Assembly: GCA_963816985.1 (NCBI GenBank)
Contig: CAWFMF010000002.1
Location: 62,001-126,000 of the forward strand
Source of the DNA: JAIVJM01 sp963816985
GTDB lineage: Bacteria > Acidobacteriota > Blastocatellia > Pyrinomonadales > Pyrinomonadaceae
Length of the DNA: 64,000 nucleotides
Direction: 5' to 3'
Notes under the pieces: model-generated
What the model was told of the DNA's origin: nothing
The model's input: the letters and a program-made list of their open reading frames with translations, nothing else
Databases searched by the model: none
Part shown: positions 60,313-64,000 of the stretch, one piece after another
How the letters are laid out: each line of letters begins with the position of its first letter
How positions within the stretch are numbered: the first letter of the stretch is position 1
Made by a program: the position numbers and the translations under genes

Positions 60313-61533
60313 ATGAAGCGCTGGAAGAAAGTCGCGCTCGCCGCGCTCGGCCTGCTGCTCCTCGCGCAGTTGCCGTTCGTCTACCGCCGCCACCGTCTCG
60401 GTCGTCTCGCGTCGGCCATCGAGGCGCTCAACGCCGAGCGCGCCCCCACGCGGCCCGACGATACGCACGAAGAGCACGCGGGCGTCTTCCACGTCCACTC
60501 CTCCCTCGGCGGCCACAGCACCGGCACGTTCCGCGAGATAGTTGACGGCGCGAAGGCCAACCGCCTCGCCTTCGTCGTCATGACCGAGCACCCCTCCGCC
60601 TCCGTCAACACCGCCGAGGCCACGCTCAAAGGGACGCGGGACGGCATCCTCTTCGTCAACGGCAGCGAGCTGACCGTCCCGACCGGCGAGCGACTCTTCG
60701 TCGTCCCCGGCTTCGACGGCCCCCCTTCGGCGGAAGCGCCCGACCTCCAGACCCTCGTCAACCGCGCGCGGGACGCGGGGCGGCTCTCCTTCATCGCCTA
60801 CCCCGGACAGGTGCGCGACTGGCGCGTCAACGGCTTCGACGGCATCGAAGTCTATAACCTCTACACGAACTCGAAAGAGGTCAACTACGCACTGCTCGCG
60901 GGCGACGCGCTCTGGTCTTACCGGAGCTACCCCGACCTCCTCTTCTCCACCTTCTACCAACGACCCGACGCCGACTTGAAGAAGTGGGACGAGGTTAACG
61001 CCTCTTCGGGCACGCGCCGCGCGGTCGCCGTCGCGGGCAACGACTCGCACTCGAACGTCGGCTTCGGCTTGCGCGACGAGGCGGGCGAAGAAGTCTTCGG
61101 CATCAAGCTCGACCCCTACGAGCGGAGCTTCCGCGTCGTCCGCAACCACGTCCTGTTAGAGAAAGGACAACCGCTCAACGCCGAGACGCTTCTCGACGCC
61201 CTCCGCGGGGGCCACAGCTACATCGCCTTCGACATCTTCTGCGACGCCTCCGGCTTCCGCTTTACAGCCGACAACGGCCCGGAGAGAAAAATCATGGGCG
61301 ACGAAATCGCGCTCGCGGGCGGTCGTCTAAGGCTCTTGGCGAGCGTCCCCGTCAGGAGCCGAATCGTCTTTTTCAGGGATGGTCAGGTAGTGCACGAAGA
61401 GAAGGAATCTCTGGGGACGGAACTCTCGGTCGAACGCCCCGGCGCGTACCGCGTCGAGGTCTACCTCGAACGGCTCGGAGGGCGCGCGGGCTCGCAGCCG
61501 TGGATCATCTCGAACCCGATTTACGTGCGCTGA
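60313..61533 (+). CDS. Membrane-anchored PHP-type metallophosphoesterase-like protein
   Basis: A 406-residue protein with one N-terminal transmembrane helix (about 7-22). A PHP-like domain follows (about 60-260): FHVHSSLGGHSTGTF, MTEHPSA, FVNGSEL, FDGIEVYN and AGNDSHSNVGFG supply the histidine/aspartate metal ligands. A beta-sandwich C-terminal domain lies at about 300-400 (RIVFFRDGQVVHEE). The PHP fold hydrolyses phosphoesters with two or three metals; the placement outside the cytoplasm suggests a cell-surface role. The substrate is unknown. It is the last gene before a 661-base gap. Confidence 0.8.
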   Translation: MKRWKKVALAALGLLLLAQLPFVYRRHRLGRLASAIEALNAERAPTRPDDTHEEHAGVFHVHSSLGGHSTGTFREIVDGAKANRLAFVVMTEHPSASVNTAEATLKGTRDGILFVNGSELTVPTGERLFVVPGFDGPPSAEAPDLQTLVNRARDAGRLSFIAYPGQVRDWRVNGFDGIEVYNLYTNSKEVNYALLAGDALWSYRSYPDLLFSTFYQRPDADLKKWDEVNASSGTRRAVAVAGNDSHSNVGFGLRDEAGEEVFGIKLDPYERSFRVVRNHVLLEKGQPLNAETLLDALRGGHSYIAFDIFCDASGFRFTADNGPERKIMGDEIALAGGRLRLLASVPVRSRIVFFRDGQVVHEEKESLGTELSVERPGAYRVEVYLERLGGRAGSQPWIISNPIYVR

Positions 61534-61579
61534 GACCGAGCAGCGGGCGTCTGAAAACTCGGCCCCCAAACGCGACATC

Positions 61580-61611
61580 GCCCCGCACAAGCCGCTTAGC
61601 CTGTGTGGGGC
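61580..61611. terminator. Hairpin after the PHP gene, weak terminator
   Basis: GCCCCGCACA and TGTGTGGGGC pair (one G-T) around a 12-base loop, 47 bases after the stop; there is no T run, so it is a weak terminator or mRNA end-stabiliser. Confidence 0.45.
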
Positions 61612-62071
61612 GCTCTCGCTGAGTCGGAAGCCCGGCTCAAATGCTCGGAGACGGTGCGTACGCAACCGTATACTGTAGAGAGCCGCGTGTTTGACCCTTC
61701 TCACGCATTCAGACCCAGTGTAGCGGGAAAGTGCGTGTACAGCCTCCTCAATCAATTGTCCAAGTGCTCGTGAGTTTATGCCCGAAGACGAGAACTGTCA
61801 AGCTTCAGTTTGACTGTTCCCCTAACATACAAGCCCTCCCGCGCGCTCCTTCCTCCCTCAAATTTTTAGTCAAAACCGCGCCCCCGGCGTGAAAGTAAGA
61901 CGGGGGTTTCGCGTTCCTTGAGAGGCGGTTGACGATTGTTTTCATCCACGCGCCGGTGCGGCCCGTGCAGCGCTTACACGCTTTCGGTTGTCGGAAACTT
62001 ATTTGGTGGAAGGGCACCCCGGCCCGCCACGCAAACCGCAGGTTTTACAGGGATTTATGCCTAAATCGAGC

Positions 62072-62087
62072 TGGCACCCCGCTTGCT
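62072..62087 (+). promoter_or_regulatory. Sigma-54-type promoter upstream of the ECF sigma factor
   Basis: TGGCAC, five bases, TTGCT: the GG of the -24 box and the GC of the -12 box are exactly 10 bases apart, the defining spacing. The predicted start is about 62,099, 95 bases before the ATG. No enhancer-binding activator gene is in the window. Confidence 0.7.
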
Positions 62088-62194
62088 TTATTGCACTTGG
62101 CAGGCCGTGCGCCGGAGCCGGCTCGACCGATCCGAAGCTTGATAAACTTTATTGGCCCGGAAGCACGGCGCGGCCCCTTTGAACGGAGTTCCCT

Positions 62195-62848
62195 ATGACA
62201 GAAACAGCCACACTTCCTATCTGGCACGGCGCGAAGAAGCGCGACGCGGCCCCGGCGATCAACGTCAGCCAGCCCGCCACCGATTTTGAGTTGACGCAGG
62301 CGGCGGCGACCGGCGACATGAAGGCCTTCGAGGAGTTGTACTCGCGGCACAGCCGCCGGGTCTACTCGCTCTGCCTGCGGATGACGGCCAACACCGCCGA
62401 GGCCGAAGACCTCTCCCAGGAGGTCTTCATCCAGCTCCACCGCAAGGTCGGCAGCTTCCGCGGCGAGTCGGCCTTCACCACCTGGCTCCACCGCCTGACC
62501 GTCAACCAGGTCCTCATGCACTTCCGGCGACGCGGCGTGCGGCTCGAACAGACGACGGAAGACGGAGAGGCGCCCGTCCAGATAGTGCGTGGGACGGAAG
62601 ACCCGCAGCGGATGCCGGTGGTGGATAGAATCGCTTTGGACAAGGCGGTGGGGAGTCTGCCGCCGGGGTATCGGACGGTGTTCGTGCTGCACGACGTGGA
62701 GGGGCACGAGCACGAGGAGATCGCGAGGCTGCTGGGCTGCTCGGTGGGGACGAGTAAGTCGCAGTTGCACAAGGCACGGATGAAACTCAGGTCGCTCCTC
62801 CAGAACGGCAAGACGCGGCGCAAACGGGCCTCGAACGTCGTGCGCTGA
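62195..62848 (+). CDS. ECF RNA polymerase sigma factor
   Basis: A 217-residue sigma-70 family factor of ECF type. Sigma region 2 (about 45-115) has FEELYSRHSRRVYSLCLRMTANTAEAEDLSQEVFIQLHRKV and FRGESAFTTWLHRLTVN. Region 4 (about 150-205) has LPPGYRTVFVLHDVEGHEHEEIARLLGCSVGTSKSQLHKAR with the DNA-binding helix. No anti-sigma gene is adjacent, although some relatives are paired with zinc-finger anti-sigma factors. The 40-residue N-terminus before region 2 is longer than average. It is monocistronic, with a strong terminator. Ribosome site GAACGGAG. Confidence 0.9.
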   Translation: MTETATLPIWHGAKKRDAAPAINVSQPATDFELTQAAATGDMKAFEELYSRHSRRVYSLCLRMTANTAEAEDLSQEVFIQLHRKVGSFRGESAFTTWLHRLTVNQVLMHFRRRGVRLEQTTEDGEAPVQIVRGTEDPQRMPVVDRIALDKAVGSLPPGYRTVFVLHDVEGHEHEEIARLLGCSVGTSKSQLHKARMKLRSLLQNGKTRRKRASNVVR

Positions 62849-62875
62849 AAGTCGCCCGAACGCTTCTTAAAGTTG

Positions 62876-62921
62876 AAAGGCCCTGACGAACTCTTTCGAG
62901 AATTCGTCAGGGCCTTTTTCC
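62876..62921. terminator. Bidirectional terminator between the sigma factor and pirin genes
   Basis: AAAGGCCCTGACGAA pairs with TTCGTCAGGGCCTTT (15 bases), with T's on the plus side and the A-rich start giving T's on the minus side. It lies between convergent genes. Confidence 0.93.
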
Positions 62922-62925
62922 CTTC

Positions 62926-63624
62926 TCAGGCGAGGTCGAACAGAATTAGCTCCGAGGGCTCAAGGGCTTTGAAGACGAGTCTTGCTTCCTCGCTCGCCGC
63001 CGCCCCGTCGCCCGGCCCCAACTCTTCGCCGTTCACATTCAGGGAGCCCTTCACCAACTGCACCCACGCGTGGCGTCCGGCCTTCAGCTCGTGTGTCGCT
63101 TCGTCGCCTTCGCCGAGGACGCCGCTGTAGACTTCGACATCCTGATGGACGTTGACTGAGTTCTCGCGCCCGCCGCGCGAGGCGATGAGTCGCAGACGCC
63201 CGCCCGCGTCCTCCGTGGAGAACTCCTTCTGCTCGTAGCTCGGCGGGAGCCCCGCGCGTTCGGGCTCGATCCAGATTTGCAGGAGGTGGACGGGCGCGTC
63301 GGGCGAGGGGTTGTACTCGCTGTGCGTGACGCCCGTGCCCGCGCTCATGCGCTGCGCATCGCCGGGCCGGATGACGGAGTTGTTACCGATGCTGTCGCGG
63401 TGCTCCAGAGCCCCTTGCGTGATGTAGGTGATGATCTCCATGTCGCGGTGCGAGTGCGGAGGGAAGCCCGCCGCCGGGGCGACGAAGTCCTCGTTGATGA
63501 CGCGCAAGGCCCGGAAGCCCACGTGGCGCGGGTCGTAGTAGCGGTTGAAGGAGAAGGTGTGGTAGCTGTCGAGCCAGTCCGTGCGGGTTCGTCCGCGCTC
63601 GGCGGCGGGCCTGCGGGTAATCAT
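62926..63624 (-). CDS. Pirin family protein (YhhW/quercetinase-like bicupin)
   Basis: A 232-residue pirin. The N-terminal cupin has WLDSYHTFSFNRYYDPRHVGF, FPPHSHRDMEIITYITQGALEHRDS and the metal histidines in HSHRDME. RMSAGTGVTHSEYNPSPDAPVHLLQIWI is the family's second block. Some members (YhhW) oxidise quercetin; most have unknown substrates. The start at 63,624 follows GGGGAGCAAAC; upstream in-frame residues are not conserved. It ends right beside the terminator. Confidence 0.88.
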   Translation of the reverse strand: MITRRPAAERGRTRTDWLDSYHTFSFNRYYDPRHVGFRALRVINEDFVAPAAGFPPHSHRDMEIITYITQGALEHRDSIGNNSVIRPGDAQRMSAGTGVTHSEYNPSPDAPVHLLQIWIEPERAGLPPSYEQKEFSTEDAGGRLRLIASRGGRENSVNVHQDVEVYSGVLGEGDEATHELKAGRHAWVQLVKGSLNVNGEELGPGDGAAASEEARLVFKALEPSELILFDLA

Positions 63625-63738
63625 GTTTGCTCCCCTTTCGGATTTCGTAAAAATTATGTGTGACGCCTGTCTCAAAGAAAGCATGACACACTTGTCAAGC
63701 GCCTCCGACTTTCAGGGCGGCGCGGGCGCGCGTGCGGC

Positions 63739-63744
63739 TATAAT
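63739..63744 (+). promoter_or_regulatory. -10 element TATAAT, six bases before an ATG
   Basis: A perfect TATAAT is followed by CGCGTG and then the ATG at 63,751. Transcription starting 7 bases after the -10 would begin at the A of the ATG, a leaderless mRNA. The -35 region is poor. Confidence 0.6.
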
Positions 63745-63750
63745 CGCGTG

Positions 63751-64000
63751 ATGGCTGAAGAAGAAGACGTGAGAGTCCTGCGCCTCGGCGACATGGTGCT
63801 CCGGCGCAAGGGGACGCCCGTCCAGCGCGTCCTCCACGCACTGATTAGCGTGGCGCTGCGCCTCTTCTTCCGGCGCATCGAGACGAGCCGCGCCTCGCTC
63901 GTGCCGAAGGAGGGGCCGCTCGTCTTCGTCCTCAACCACCCGAACGGCGGGATTGACGCGGGGCTCGTCTTCGCCGCGCTGCCGCGCCGCATCTCCTTCC
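63751..64000 (+). CDS. PlsC-type acyltransferase, partial (C-terminus beyond window)
   Basis: The first 83 residues of a membrane-associated acyltransferase. Motif I reads NHPNGGIDAGL, the NHxxxxD active site of the glycerol-3-phosphate/1-acylglycerol acyltransferase family, preceded by a hydrophobic helix (VLHALISVALRLFFRRI). These enzymes add acyl groups to lysophospholipids or related lipids. No Shine-Dalgarno sequence is seen, in agreement with a leaderless transcript. The rest is outside the window, so the exact subtype cannot be told. Confidence 0.75.
   Translation, partial: MAEEEDVRVLRLGDMVLRRKGTPVQRVLHALISVALRLFFRRIETSRASLVPKEGPLVFVLNHPNGGIDAGLVFAALPRRISF

Larger units (their letters stand above)
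61534..62194. other. Intergenic region of 661 bases before the ECF sigma factor
   Basis: It holds a small hairpin (61,580-61,611), a 10-base palindrome TGCGTACGCA (61,655-61,664) followed by a TATACT (61,669-61,674), and the sigma-54-type promoter at 62,072. I find no convincing gene. The leader from the sigma-54 start to the ATG is about 95 bases. Confidence 0.6.

Noticed and set aside
61534..62194. Search of the largest gap for tRNA, riboswitch or small genes
   Set aside because: No cloverleaf, no conserved riboswitch core and no small frame with a ribosome site; only the hairpin, palindrome and promoter reported.

Overview
The window is a gene-dense, high-GC (roughly two thirds G+C by eye) bacterial chromosome segment. 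It carries housekeeping and biosynthetic genes, with no phage, plasmid, CRISPR or rRNA/tRNA genes that I can see. The organism is diderm: it has an LptE-like LPS assembly protein, several lipoproteins and a soluble lytic transglycosylase. I infer Acidobacteriota, most likely class Blastocatellia (Pyrinomonadaceae-like). The reasons are the GC, the futalosine-pathway mqnA, a transcarbamylase of the acetylornithine type, the 29-residue 'RDHGV' repeat protein, and dense intergenic palindromes. This assignment is inference only.

Layout. 1-3.0 kb: partial mqnA (minus), then a plus-strand run of cyclase/kynurenine formamidase, cupin, alkyltransferase-like protein, YbjQ and hotdog thioesterase. 3.2-9.4 kb: a GAF-GGDEF diguanylate cyclase and a heterodimeric ABC exporter with a small membrane protein between its subunits. 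9.6-17.4 kb: a frame-disrupted copper amine oxidase, two GNATs, a zinc-ribbon membrane protein, a secreted NTF2-like protein and an M16 protease. 17.4-20.6 kb (minus): lytic transglycosylase and an unknown 491-residue protein. 21-27.8 kb: NlpC/P60 peptidase, then a minus-strand block of YkgJ, deoxyhypusine-synthase-like, corC, ybeY and phoH; phoH is split by a 361-residue class 3-type intein. 28-36.5 kb: rpsT with a near-perfect promoter, then holA, lptE, folP, DDAH, ftsH, hpt and tilS (minus). 36.7-39.4 kb: small secreted proteins, an archaemetzincin lipoprotein and the repeat protein. 39.6-49.1 kb: an arginine cluster (argB, argF', GNAT, argD, CsaA-like, argC, P-loop NTPase, argG, argR, with divergent argH) whose argR-argH gap holds an ARG-box-like array. 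49.3-56 kb: a complete branched-chain amino acid ABC importer with two binding proteins. 56.5-64 kb: stress protein, aldo/keto reductase, PLP decarboxylase, Dabb protein, PHP protein, an ECF sigma factor behind a sigma-54-type promoter, pirin and a partial, apparently leaderless acyltransferase.

Two things stand out. First is the intein in phoH, which has the Trp/Cys/Thr signature and the non-nucleophilic first residue of class 3 inteins. Second is a population of about 11 intergenic hairpins. Their arms are built from reiterated 7-10 bp words that differ from locus to locus, while several share a loop resembling AGAACCTGCCTTTAC; some supply stop codons of flanking genes. Three further families of GC-rich palindromes sit in other gaps. 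Three genes (ATL, copper amine oxidase, ybeY) each carry an apparent single-base insertion, so assembly error must be excluded before calling them broken.
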